NCBI GenBank assembly: GCA_021786555.1
Contig: JAJYNB010000040.1
Coordinates: forward strand, 1 to 5,800
DNA length: 5,800 nucleotides
Origin: Bacillota bacterium
GTDB taxonomy: Bacteria > Bacillota > Desulfitobacteriia > Desulfitobacteriales > JAJXUE01
Reading direction: 5' to 3'
Positions 1 to 5,800 of the stretch are shown here, piece by piece. Every line of letters starts with the position of its first letter. The stretch's first letter is position 1. The notes beneath the pieces were generated by a model that was given only the letters and a program-made list of their open reading frames with translations, ran no database searches and was not told the DNA's origin. The position numbers and the translations under genes are program-made.

Positions 1-20
1 CTGGGCAAGCTGAGCATTTA

Positions 21-151
21 GATTTTGCCGGGATCTATAGCGGGCAGAATCAACTTGCTTCTCGTTCAGCGGGATGCGTAAGTCAGTTGGGGATGGGCCT
101 CGCTGACTCACGCATCAGCTGGGGGGCGGTTCCCGCCGGCTCGTGGGCGGG
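21..151 (+). other. Hairpin-rich leader upstream of the permease
   Basis: The first 235 bases hold no convincing gene but have dense dyad symmetry. Hairpin A pairs GATTTTGCC (21-29) with GGCAGAATC (43-51), with one G:U. Hairpin B pairs GATGCGTAAGTCAG (73-86) with CTGACTCACGCATC (103-116), 13 of 14 pairs, and is extended outward by CAGC (67-70) with GCTG (118-121) and inward by GGGG (89-92) with CCTC (98-101). Then two overlapping stems compete: GGCGG (125-129) with CCGCC (133-137), or CCCGCC (132-137) with GGCGGG (146-151). None is followed by a T-run, so these are not ordinary terminators. I do not recognise a known riboswitch class, and no T-box core is seen. It could be a structured 5' leader or the tail of an upstream transcript. 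The pairings are seen; an RNA role is inferred. Confidence 0.5.
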
Positions 152-180
152 TTAGTAAGAACAGTGCTTGTACTGTTAAT
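152..180 (+). promoter_or_regulatory. Weak candidate promoter with an internal palindrome (permease)
   Basis: A weak sigma-A-like pair, TTAGTA (152-157) and GTTAAT (175-180), is spaced by 17 bases. Between and overlapping them lies a perfect inverted repeat, AACAGT-GCTTGT-ACTGTT (160-177), placed where a repressor could block polymerase. The hexamer matches are poor (3/6 and 4/6), so the promoter call is tentative; the inverted repeat itself is plain. The same repeat could instead act as an RNA stem-loop. Confidence 0.3.
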
Positions 181-220
181 CGTCTCTCTATCACCTGAGT
201 TTGCGCTTTAGACAATATTG

Positions 221-227
221 AAGGGAG
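221..227 (+). promoter_or_regulatory. Ribosome binding site of the permease
   Basis: AAGGGAG lies 8 bases before the ATG at 236 and supports that start. The upstream run CTCTCT (184-189) can pair over all six bases with AGGGAG (222-227), allowing one G:U, so this site could be masked in the RNA. A self-complementary octamer, CAATATTG (213-220), directly abuts it. Confidence 0.75.
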
Positions 228-235
228 TGTAGGCT

Positions 236-1627
236 ATGGGTTCACAGAATATTCGCACAATAATCGAGGACCATGCGTTGCAGCGGGTCCCGATGGACGA
301 ACGTAAGAGTTGGCTCAATCTTTCCTGGAACACCATGGGTATTACTTCAACTCTGGTTGAGTTGCTGGTTGGCGGGATAGTAAGTTTTACGGCGGGGATT
401 TTCATGGGGCTGGTTGCCGCTATCATAGTCACAATTGTAGGTTCAGTGTTAGGGTGGCTCACGGGTCATGTTTCATTTAAACAGGGCCTGTCCAGCACGG
501 TCGCCGCCCGCTACCACGGCCTCGGCACCCTGGGTTCGCTGATTGCGTCGGGCATCTACGGCTTTATGATTATCGGCTTCCTGGCTCTGGAAAATGCCCT
601 GCTGTATGAAGGGATACTTTTCTACTTTAAACTGCCGAACAATCTTACCAACGCGGTAATTATTTACGGCCTTCTCAGCCTAGCCTGGATCCTCTTGGCT
701 ACCTTCGGGATCAAGCTGGTAACTCGCGTCTCCTCGATTACGCTTGTGCTGTTCCTGATCGTCCTGGCTTACATGGTTTTCAATTCTGCTGCCCATTCAG
801 GGATGAGCATGGGCCAGATTCTTAGCCATGGGGCGGTCTTTCCCGGGGGCACCTCAAGCAGCCACTTTGTTACCGCGATTAATTTATTGATCGGCTCGGC
901 TGGAGCCTTGGCCCTGGTGGACGCCGATTACGGCAGATATGCCAGGTCTTCCCGCGACGTCTTCCTGATGGCCCTGCTTGGCAATATTATGATGGATATT
1001 ATCATCTTCCTGACCGGGTCGATTCTGATCTTTGTAGGCTTTGACACGGTAAAACAGTACTATATTCAGGGCGGGATGTCTCCTGACGCTGCGGCCAATG
1101 CAGCTTTGAACAACGTAGGGGCGACCTTCATCATCCTGGGCGGGTTTGCCGGCACTTTACTGATGCTGCTGGCCCAGGCAAAGGCCCAGGTCCTCAATAC
1201 CTACAGCGGTTCTCTGGCCCTGGCCAACTTTTTCGATGCCCTGAAGTGGCGGCCGGGGCGCTTATTTATGGTGGTCCTGGCCAACGTGATCGGCATGCTG
1301 ATGATTATCGGCAATATTTTAGGATTGATCAACAGTTGGCTCACCGTACTCGGGGTAATGACCACCTGTCTGGCCGTCATCATGGTGGCTGACTATTTCA
1401 TTGTGCAGAAGGGTTCTGACGACCTGCATGCGGTTGAGGCGGAAACTATGAACTGGGCCGGGGTCATCACGCTGATCCTGGGTTCCGTGGCGGCCATGCT
1501 TTTGCAAAATATCATGCCCATTCCTTTCCTGACGTCGACAGTGCTTTCCTTGATCCTCTACCCTCTATTGCGCATCTACGTCCTGAAACCAGGCCGGGCG
1601 CAGGGGGGAAGGGGTTTGCAACAGTAA
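236..1627 (+). CDS. NCS1-family (CodB-like) nucleobase/hydantoin permease
   Basis: Integral membrane transporter of 463 aa, resembling cytosine/purine/hydantoin permeases that import substrate with a cation across the cytoplasmic membrane. After a hydrophilic N-terminus (about 1-35), roughly twelve hydrophobic segments run to residue 450. Family resemblance is clearest at DADYGRYARSS (229-239, CodB-type ADFxRFGRN loop), the AQAKAQVLNTYSGSLALANFF stretch (313-333, counterpart of the CodB TNDNALYASGL region), VADYFIV (384-390) and MNWAGV (405-410). Length is slightly above the roughly 420 aa of E. coli CodB and fits the family. The segment matching CodB helix 3, which has a GWFG motif with a substrate-stacking Trp, here reads GFMIIG (109-114) with no Trp, so cytosine should not be assumed as the substrate. 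ATG 236 is chosen for its good ribosome site. The gene is monocistronic by appearance, with its own terminator and no catabolic partner (deaminase, hydantoinase) in view. The NCS1 assignment is secure; the substrate is unknown. Confidence 0.9.
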   Translation: MGSQNIRTIIEDHALQRVPMDERKSWLNLSWNTMGITSTLVELLVGGIVSFTAGIFMGLVAAIIVTIVGSVLGWLTGHVSFKQGLSSTVAARYHGLGTLGSLIASGIYGFMIIGFLALENALLYEGILFYFKLPNNLTNAVIIYGLLSLAWILLATFGIKLVTRVSSITLVLFLIVLAYMVFNSAAHSGMSMGQILSHGAVFPGGTSSSHFVTAINLLIGSAGALALVDADYGRYARSSRDVFLMALLGNIMMDIIIFLTGSILIFVGFDTVKQYYIQGGMSPDAAANAALNNVGATFIILGGFAGTLLMLLAQAKAQVLNTYSGSLALANFFDALKWRPGRLFMVVLANVIGMLMIIGNILGLINSWLTVLGVMTTCLAVIMVADYFIVQKGSDDLHAVEAETMNWAGVITLILGSVAAMLLQNIMPIPFLTSTVLSLILYPLLRIYVLKPGRAQGGRGLQQ

Positions 1628-1648
1628 TCCGGTAAGATCTTGGATGTG

Positions 1649-1705
1649 AGCAGGACCGTTATGAACACATAATTGTTCAACGGCCCTGCTTCTTGTATTT
1701 TCTGT
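1649..1705 (+). terminator. Rho-independent terminator after the permease
   Basis: A long stem begins 21 bases after the stop codon. AGCAGG (1649-1654), CCGT (1656-1659) and TGAACA (1662-1667) pair with TGTTCA (1674-1679), ACGG (1680-1683) and CCTGCT (1685-1690). There is one A/C mismatch, a two-base bulge (TA, 1660-1661) and a six-base loop CATAAT. The stem is followed by the T-rich tract TCTTGTATTTTCTGT (1691-1705). The T-tract is interrupted, so efficiency may be moderate. Confidence 0.8.
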
Positions 1706-1736
1706 GCTCAACGGGCCCAAGCCCATTTCCCTAATG

Positions 1737-1855
1737 CCTTAAAATACAGGCAACCGGGAGCCGCTTGACTACTGCGAGGGTTTCGCTGAAACCATTTAAT
1801 CAGGAATTTTGGCTGCCCAGGCCCTTAAAATGGCGCTTAGACCGGGAGTGTGCTG
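1737..1855. repeat. Duplicated two-block motif upstream of the ligase gene
   Basis: Two 9-8 base blocks occur twice in the same order: CCTTAAAAT (1737-1745) then ACCGGGAG (1753-1760), and again CCTTAAAAT (1823-1831) then ACCGGGAG (1841-1848). The inner gaps are 7 and 9 bases. A GCTTGA/GCTGA match follows each copy a few bases later. Copies start 86 bases apart and flank the palindrome at 1779-1793. This could be a duplicated regulator site or a degenerate tandem repeat. ATACAGGCA inside copy 1 (1744-1752) also recurs at 1885-1893. Confidence 0.55.
1779..1793. promoter_or_regulatory. Perfect palindrome GGTTTC-GCT-GAAACC, possible operator
   Basis: Six-base arms around a three-base centre form a perfect inverted repeat in the intergenic region before the ligase gene, roughly 80 bases upstream of the candidate promoter. 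GTTTC/GAAAC half-sites of this kind are used by several IclR-family regulators, and an IclR gene lies downstream. Spacing differs from the palindrome in front of that gene, so a shared regulator is only a possibility. Confidence 0.4.
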
Positions 1856-1881
1856 AAGTTTCAATCTTCTTATGCTATGCT
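1853..1881 (+). promoter_or_regulatory. Candidate extended -10 promoter for the ligase gene
   Basis: TGCTATGCT (1873-1881) has the TGn extension before a TATGCT hexamer (4/6 to TATAAT). A weak -35, CTGAAG (1853-1858), sits 17 bases upstream. Transcription would start near 1888 and leave a leader of about 160 bases before the ATG at 2048. An overlapping alternative TATGCT lies at 1871-1876. Sequence match only. Confidence 0.4.
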
Positions 1882-2033
1882 CAGATACAGGCAGGTTATT
1901 GTCCTCCTTTGTATTAACTGAATGGTCCGAACTTCCCGGTTTTTTGTGGATGAAATTCAAATAAAATGTACGACAGGGATGTCCTTGCGTTTGAGCGCCT
2001 TTGCACTGTCAGATATTCAGAAGGAATTCATTC

Positions 2034-2042
2034 AAGGAGGGG
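2034..2042 (+). promoter_or_regulatory. Strong Shine-Dalgarno that fixes the ligase start
   Basis: AAGGAGGGG lies 5 bases before ATG 2048. The reading frame is open further upstream to an ATG at 1922, but that codon is preceded by a pyrimidine-rich run (CCTCCTTT, 1902-1909) with no ribosome site. Residues encoded before 2048 also match nothing in the family. The true start is therefore 2048. Confidence 0.9.
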
Positions 2043-2047
2043 AAAAA

Positions 2048-3703
2048 ATGTTAAGAGGCTGTACGCCTTGGCCGCCGCAGTTTGCTCAGGACTATCGACA
2101 GAAAGGATACTGGGAAGGAATAACCTTAGGTGAAATGCTCGATATGTCTGTTGAGGAGTACGGTCCCAGGGAGGCGCTGGTTTTCAATGACCAGAGAGTT
2201 ACCTACAGAGAATTGGGGGACAGGGTTAACCGCCTGGCGTTCCATTTTGCAGAACAGGGACTGAAACCTCTGGACAGGGTTTTGCTGCAGCTTCCCAACA
2301 TACCGGAATTTGTCTATGTCTATTTTGCTCTTGTAAAGATAGGCGTAATTCCTGTTATGGCCCTGCCGCCGCACCGGCAGACCGAGATCCGCCATTTTAT
2401 CAAGTATTCAGAAGCTGTGGGGTATTTTATCCCTTCAGTGTACCGAAAGTTTGATTACAGGGGCATGGCCGGGGAAATGGTATTGGAGTTTCCCAACTTG
2501 AAACATGTATTTGTCGCCGGGGATGCCCATGACGGTCAAATTTCCATAAGCAAGCTGCTGGATGCCCCGGTGAAGGCAGCGCAGGTTGCCGGGGTCCTGA
2601 AAAAATACAGGCCTAACCCTGACGAGGTTGCTCTGATGCTTCTTTCAGGCGGCACAACCGCCCTGCCAAAACTTATCCCGCGCACCCATGACGACTATGT
2701 CTTAAATTCCAAAGCAAGCGGCCTGGTCAGTGAATTTAACCAGGATACCACATTTCTCGCAGTTCTGCCCCTGGCCCATAATTACACCTTATCCTCACCC
2801 GGAATACAAGGCACCCTCTTTTGCGGAGGAAAAGTGGTAATTGCACCGGGCGTTGACCCTGAGACAGTATTTTCGTTGGTAGAGAAGGAAAAGGTCAATG
2901 TAATTGCCGCTGCGGTCCCATTGGTTTCCAACTGGCTCAATTCACCTATACCTGCCCTATACAACCTGACATCTCTGAAGGTGGTACAAAATGGCGGGGC
3001 AAAATTGGCGCCGGAACTGCGCAAACGTTTGCAGGACAAGTTTGGCTGCACGCCGCAAGAGGTGTTCGGCACGGCTGAAGGACTTTTGAACATGACCCGC
3101 TTAAGCGATCAGGGCGATATTCTCTACAATAGTTCCGGCGCTCCGGTCATGGATGCCGATGAAATCAAAGTGGTGGATGAAAACGGCAAGGAAGTGCCGG
3201 ACGGCGAACCAGGAGAACTTTTGTGCCGGGGACCCTATACAATCCGCGGTTATTACAATGCTCCGGAGATTAACCGCCAAGCCTTTACCAAAGACGGTTT
3301 TTACCACATGGGTGATGTGGTGCGCAAGTATGGCAGGTATATTTATGCTGAGGGCCGCAAGAAGGACTTGATAAACAGAGGCGGCGAGAAAATCAGCTGT
3401 GATGAGGTGGAAAACTTCATATTCGCCTACCCGAAAGTCAAGGAAGTCTGCCTTGTAGCCATGCCTGATGAAGTATTCGGCGAAAAAGCCTGTGCCTTTG
3501 TGGTGCCCAAAGCGGGAGAAGTGATTACTTTTGAGGAATTGATTCAATTCCTGTTAAAACAGAACATTGCCAAGTTCAAGCTGCCGGAAAGGCTTGAACT
3601 GGTGGAGCAATTTCCTATCAGCCCGGCTGGAAAGATTCTCAAGCGGGCCTTGCGTGAAATGATTACTGAGAAACTGTTGCAAGAAAAGGGTAAAATCAGC
3701 TGA
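2048..3703 (+). CDS. Aryl-acid AMP/CoA ligase, 2,3-dihydroxybenzoate-AMP ligase (EntE/DhbE) type
   Basis: Soluble ANL-superfamily enzyme of 551 aa (DhbE and EntE are about 536-539). It adenylates an aromatic carboxylate with ATP and would pass it to CoA or a carrier thiol. The opening MLRGCTPWPPQFAQDYRQKGYW follows the DhbE/EntE N-terminus. The P-loop is SGGTTALPK (200-208), where Ala205 replaces the usual Gly. The aryl-acid pocket motif HNYTLSSPG (244-252) keeps the Asn and Ser (245, 250) that bind the substrate hydroxyls in DhbE. Then come NGGAK (315-319), FGTAEG (340-345), MGD (421-423), GRKKDLINRGGEK (436-448) and the catalytic Lys529 in PAGK. Asn315 stands where DhbE and EntE have Val before GGAK, a probable pocket position, so the substrate may differ. 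No dihydroxybenzoate synthesis or peptide synthetase gene is in view; iorA lies downstream. Siderophore annotation is thus doubtful, and an aryl-CoA ligase in aromatic metabolism is my preferred inference. Fold and family are very sure; substrate and acceptor are not. Confidence 0.9.
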   Translation: MLRGCTPWPPQFAQDYRQKGYWEGITLGEMLDMSVEEYGPREALVFNDQRVTYRELGDRVNRLAFHFAEQGLKPLDRVLLQLPNIPEFVYVYFALVKIGVIPVMALPPHRQTEIRHFIKYSEAVGYFIPSVYRKFDYRGMAGEMVLEFPNLKHVFVAGDAHDGQISISKLLDAPVKAAQVAGVLKKYRPNPDEVALMLLSGGTTALPKLIPRTHDDYVLNSKASGLVSEFNQDTTFLAVLPLAHNYTLSSPGIQGTLFCGGKVVIAPGVDPETVFSLVEKEKVNVIAAAVPLVSNWLNSPIPALYNLTSLKVVQNGGAKLAPELRKRLQDKFGCTPQEVFGTAEGLLNMTRLSDQGDILYNSSGAPVMDADEIKVVDENGKEVPDGEPGELLCRGPYTIRGYYNAPEINRQAFTKDGFYHMGDVVRKYGRYIYAEGRKKDLINRGGEKISCDEVENFIFAYPKVKEVCLVAMPDEVFGEKACAFVVPKAGEVITFEELIQFLLKQNIAKFKLPERLELVEQFPISPAGKILKRALREMITEKLLQEKGKIS

Positions 3704-3727
3704 TACCCAGTACCCTGATCCAAAGGG

Positions 3728-3786
3728 CGAGGGCAAGGCCTATTGCAGCACGTGGTAACAACACCTTTTGATTCGAGGGCAAGGCC
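3728..3786 (+). repeat. 13-base direct repeat including the terminator left arm
   Basis: CGAGGGCAAGGCC occurs at 3728-3740 and again at 3774-3786, start to start 46 bases. The second copy is the 5' arm of the terminator. The first copy could pair equally well with the 3' arm (3790-3801), giving a larger alternative hairpin. This looks like a partial duplication of the terminator. Confidence 0.7.
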
Positions 3787-3811
3787 GATGGTCTTGCCCT
3801 CCTAATTTTCT
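3775..3811 (+). terminator. Rho-independent terminator after the ligase gene
   Basis: GAGGGCAAGGCC (3775-3786) pairs with GGTCTTGCCCTC (3790-3801): twelve pairs including one G:U, around a GAT loop. It is followed by CTAATTTTCT. It lies about 70 bases after the ligase stop and separates that gene from the iclR-iorA unit. Confidence 0.85.
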
Positions 3812-3889
3812 CAGGGCATCTTTGCATTGGTCAAATTTCCGTTGGTCCTGCTCTATCAGCCGTCGAACAGTCGATTTTAACCATTAGCG

Positions 3890-3950
3890 GAATTTTCAGA
3901 TAATCATTTCTAATTTTTTGTTATGATTAGACCATCTTAAAAAATAAAAT
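3890..3950 (+). promoter_or_regulatory. AT-rich promoter region of the iclR-iorA unit
   Basis: This stretch is strikingly AT-rich compared with its surroundings. The best sigma-A-like pair is TTATGA (3921-3926) and TAAAAT (3945-3950) with an 18-base spacer (3/6 and 5/6). The start of transcription would fall within the palindrome at 3953-3971, as expected for autorepression. The exact hexamers are uncertain. Confidence 0.4.
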
Positions 3951-3952
3951 GA

Positions 3953-3971
3953 CATTTCACGGTATGAAATG
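3953..3971. promoter_or_regulatory. 19-bp palindrome, probable IclR operator
   Basis: CATTTCA-CGGTA-TGAAATG has perfect 7-base arms and is centred 21 bases before the iclR start codon. IclR-family proteins bind short palindromes of this type and commonly repress their own genes, so autoregulation is the natural reading. Its right end touches the ribosome site (from 3971). The symmetry is seen; the binding protein is inferred from position and family habit. Confidence 0.6.
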
Positions 3972-3982
3972 GGGGTGGGCAG

Positions 3983-4774
3983 ATGAGCCGGTTGGATGAG
4001 GATAAGCACCCGTTGTCAATCAGGGCAGTGGAAAGGGCACTGACTATACTTTCCTGCTTTCGCCTTAACCGGCCGGAAATGAGTCTGGGAGATATTGCTA
4101 AGGCTGCCGGCCTCTCCAAATCTACGGCATTTCGCGTGCTGGTGACCATGGAGGGCCAGGGATTTATCCACCAGAACCGTAAGACTATGACCTATTCCCT
4201 TGGTCCAAAGATTTTTTATCTGGGCAGCATCGTCCGCAATACTTTACAGCTGCGGAAAGTAGCCATGGAAGTTATGGAAGAGTTGGGTAAACGCTGTCGC
4301 GAAACGGTCAGCCTTAATGTTGAAGAAGAGGGTCAGCGAGTCGTGGTTGAGGCCGTGGAAAGCCTGGGGGTGATTCGGAATATCGTGCATGTGGGGCTGC
4401 GTCACCCTCTGTACGTGGGGGCTGCCGGAAAAGTGCTGCTCGCTTTTAAGGATGCCGAAGCCCTGGAGGCTTACCTGCAGATCCTTGATGAGGAACAGAT
4501 TGTGGTTTTGCGCAGGCAGTTGGCTGAAATCAGGGAGTTGGGTTATGCAATATCCCAGGATGAAGGCGCCATGGGTACGGTGTGCGTATCTGCCCCGGTG
4601 TTTGACCGCCACAGCCAGCTTGTCGCATCATTGTGTGTTTCAGGCACCACTTTGAGCTTGGGTGACCGATATTGGAAATTGGTGACCCGGGAAGTTGTGG
4701 AGAGTGCCCGCCAGATTTCCTGGCGTCTGGGCTGGCCAGGCCCGGAAGCCGGGGTTGAAGATGTTGAGACCTAA
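3983..4774 (+). CDS. IclR-family transcriptional regulator
   Basis: Cytoplasmic DNA-binding regulator of 263 aa, a normal family length. The N-terminal winged helix-turn-helix covers about 11-75, with MSLGDIAKAAGLSKSTAFRV (33-52) as the helix-turn-helix and GQGFIHQNRKTMTYSLG (58-74) as the wing. The C-terminal effector-binding domain spans about 90-250, with GLRHPLYVGAAGKVLLAF (138-155) typical of the family. The PROSITE-style IclR signature is fully met by GxxxSxxExxxxxxCVSxxVFD (187-208). ATG 3983 follows GGGGGTG (3971-3977), which fits the anti-Shine-Dalgarno with one G:U at 5-base spacing; no other in-frame ATG with a ribosome site is close. It sits 18 bases before iorA, so the two are probably co-transcribed. 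The effector is unknown; an aromatic acid or its CoA ester would fit the neighbours and is inferred only. Confidence 0.95.
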   Translation: MSRLDEDKHPLSIRAVERALTILSCFRLNRPEMSLGDIAKAAGLSKSTAFRVLVTMEGQGFIHQNRKTMTYSLGPKIFYLGSIVRNTLQLRKVAMEVMEELGKRCRETVSLNVEEEGQRVVVEAVESLGVIRNIVHVGLRHPLYVGAAGKVLLAFKDAEALEAYLQILDEEQIVVLRRQLAEIRELGYAISQDEGAMGTVCVSAPVFDRHSQLVASLCVSGTTLSLGDRYWKLVTREVVESARQISWRLGWPGPEAGVEDVET

Positions 4775-4792
4775 GAAGGGAGGCAAAAATTG

Positions 4793-5800
4793 ATGAAGAC
4801 CCTTATGACAGGCAATGAGGGGATTGCCAGGGGCGCCTATGAGTATGGCATCAGCGTGGCCGCGGCATACCCGGGTACCCCAAGCACTGAAATCCTCGAA
4901 AATATTGCCAAATACCCGGAAATCTACAGCCAGTGGTCCCCGAATGAGAAGGTGGCCACAGAAGTGGCGGTCGGAGCGGCCATAGCCGGGGCCCGCGCGT
5001 TGGTAGCCATGAAAATGGTTGGTGTGAACGTGGCGGCAGACCCGCTGTTTACTGCAGCCTACACTGGCACCCGCGCCGGTCTGGTACTTATTTCTGCTGA
5101 TGATCCAGGCATGCATTCTTCCCAAAACGAGCAGGACAACCGGCACTATGCGTCCTTTGCCAAAATTCCCCTGCTGGAGCCTTCTGATTCCCAGGAGTGC
5201 AAGGACATGGTAGGTCTGGCCCTGGCCATATCAGAAGAATTCGATACACCGGTGATGCTGCGGATTACTACCAGGGTAGCTCATTCTCAAAGCATGGTGG
5301 AACTTGGGGAACCGGGCGAACGGCCGGTTAAAGCCTATAAGAAGGATGCCCGTAAATATGTCATGCTCCCGGCCCACGGCCGCGCCCGCAGGCTTGTAGT
5401 GGAAGAGAGGGAAAAGAAGCTGGCCGAATACACTGAAAGTTCGGCTGTCAACCGGATGGAAATGGGTGACCCGGCCGTAGGCATCGTCACTGCGGGAATC
5501 TCCTATCAGTATGTCAAAGAGGGGGTGCCTGGTGCTTCCATTCTTAAGCTGGGTTTGACCAACCCCCTGCCTGAGAAGCTGATCAGGGACTTCGCCGCCA
5601 AAGTCGGCAAACTCTATGCGGTTGAAGAACTGGAGCCCTACATGGAGAAAGAAATCCGCGCCATGGGCATCGAAGTCACAGGCAAAGAAATCTTCCCGCC
5701 CTACGGTGAACTTTCGGCGCGGTTGGTAAGAGAAAAGCTTACGGGCGAACCGGGTGTTGCCGTTGATACTCCCTTTGACGCGCCAATCCGGCCTCCGGTC
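4793..5800 (+). CDS. iorA: Indolepyruvate:ferredoxin oxidoreductase, alpha subunit (3' end outside window)
   Basis: Large subunit of the cytoplasmic thiamine-diphosphate enzyme that converts arylpyruvates plus CoA to arylacyl-CoA, CO2 and reduced ferredoxin. The first 336 codons are present and still open at the window edge; the full protein is usually about 580-650 aa. Domain I contains YPGTPSTEI (26-34), ATEVAVGAA (55-63; Glu57 is the likely cofactor-activating Glu), MKMVGVNVAADPL (73-85), ADDPGMHSSQNEQDNRHYA (102-120) and the LEPSDSQE stretch (128-135). Domain II begins about 225 (GDPAVGIVTAGISYQYVKE) and includes VEELEPYMEKEI (277-288). The thiamine-binding domain and C-terminal ferredoxin-like clusters lie beyond the edge; the final RPPV normally directly precedes a CxGCPHR motif. 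Ribosome site AAGGGAGG (4776-4783) is 9 bases before ATG 4793; a TTG at 4790 is an in-frame alternative adding one residue. An iorB gene is expected downstream. No disruption is seen. Confidence 0.95.
   Translation, partial: MKTLMTGNEGIARGAYEYGISVAAAYPGTPSTEILENIAKYPEIYSQWSPNEKVATEVAVGAAIAGARALVAMKMVGVNVAADPLFTAAYTGTRAGLVLISADDPGMHSSQNEQDNRHYASFAKIPLLEPSDSQECKDMVGLALAISEEFDTPVMLRITTRVAHSQSMVELGEPGERPVKAYKKDARKYVMLPAHGRARRLVVEEREKKLAEYTESSAVNRMEMGDPAVGIVTAGISYQYVKEGVPGASILKLGLTNPLPEKLIRDFAAKVGKLYAVEELEPYMEKEIRAMGIEVTGKEIFPPYGELSARLVREKLTGEPGVAVDTPFDAPIRPPV

Overview
The window carries four genes, all on the + strand. It reads as chromosomal DNA of an anaerobic, Clostridia-type Firmicute (Peptococcaceae-like: Pelotomaculum/Desulfotomaculum relatives are plausible, but this is only an impression). 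The clues are strong purine-rich Shine-Dalgarno sites, AT-rich promoter stretches between moderately GC-rich genes, rho-independent terminators, and an oxygen-sensitive indolepyruvate:ferredoxin oxidoreductase. No insertion sequence, CRISPR array, tRNA or rRNA is visible.

Layout. Positions 1-235 hold no convincing gene but are packed with inverted repeats that form a chain of possible hairpins. At 236-1627 lies a complete NCS1-family (CodB-like) nucleobase/hydantoin-type permease, closed by a stem-loop terminator (1649-1705). A 420-base intergenic region follows, with a duplicated two-block motif, a perfect palindrome and a candidate extended -10 promoter. At 2048-3703 is a complete aryl-acid adenylating enzyme of the EntE/DhbE type (551 aa; the open frame extends further upstream, but the strong ribosome site sets the start at 2048). 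It is closed by a strong terminator (3775-3811). After an AT-rich intergenic stretch with a 19-bp palindrome abutting the ribosome site, an IclR-family regulator (3983-4774) and, 18 bases later, iorA (4793 to beyond the window end) form an apparent operon.

How they may work together. IorA, with an IorB expected downstream, oxidatively decarboxylates arylpyruvates to arylacyl-CoA while reducing ferredoxin; the reaction is reversible. The aryl-acid ligase activates an aromatic carboxylic acid with ATP and would give an aryl-CoA if CoA is the acceptor. With no siderophore biosynthesis gene nearby, this ligase is more likely part of anaerobic aromatic acid or aromatic amino acid metabolism than of siderophore assembly. 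The IclR protein is the natural candidate local regulator, probably autoregulating through the palindrome at 3953-3971. The permease may be functionally separate; its substrate cannot be read from the sequence. The ligase and the iclR-iorA pair are separated by a terminator, so any joint role is inferred from proximity and chemistry, not from a shared transcript.
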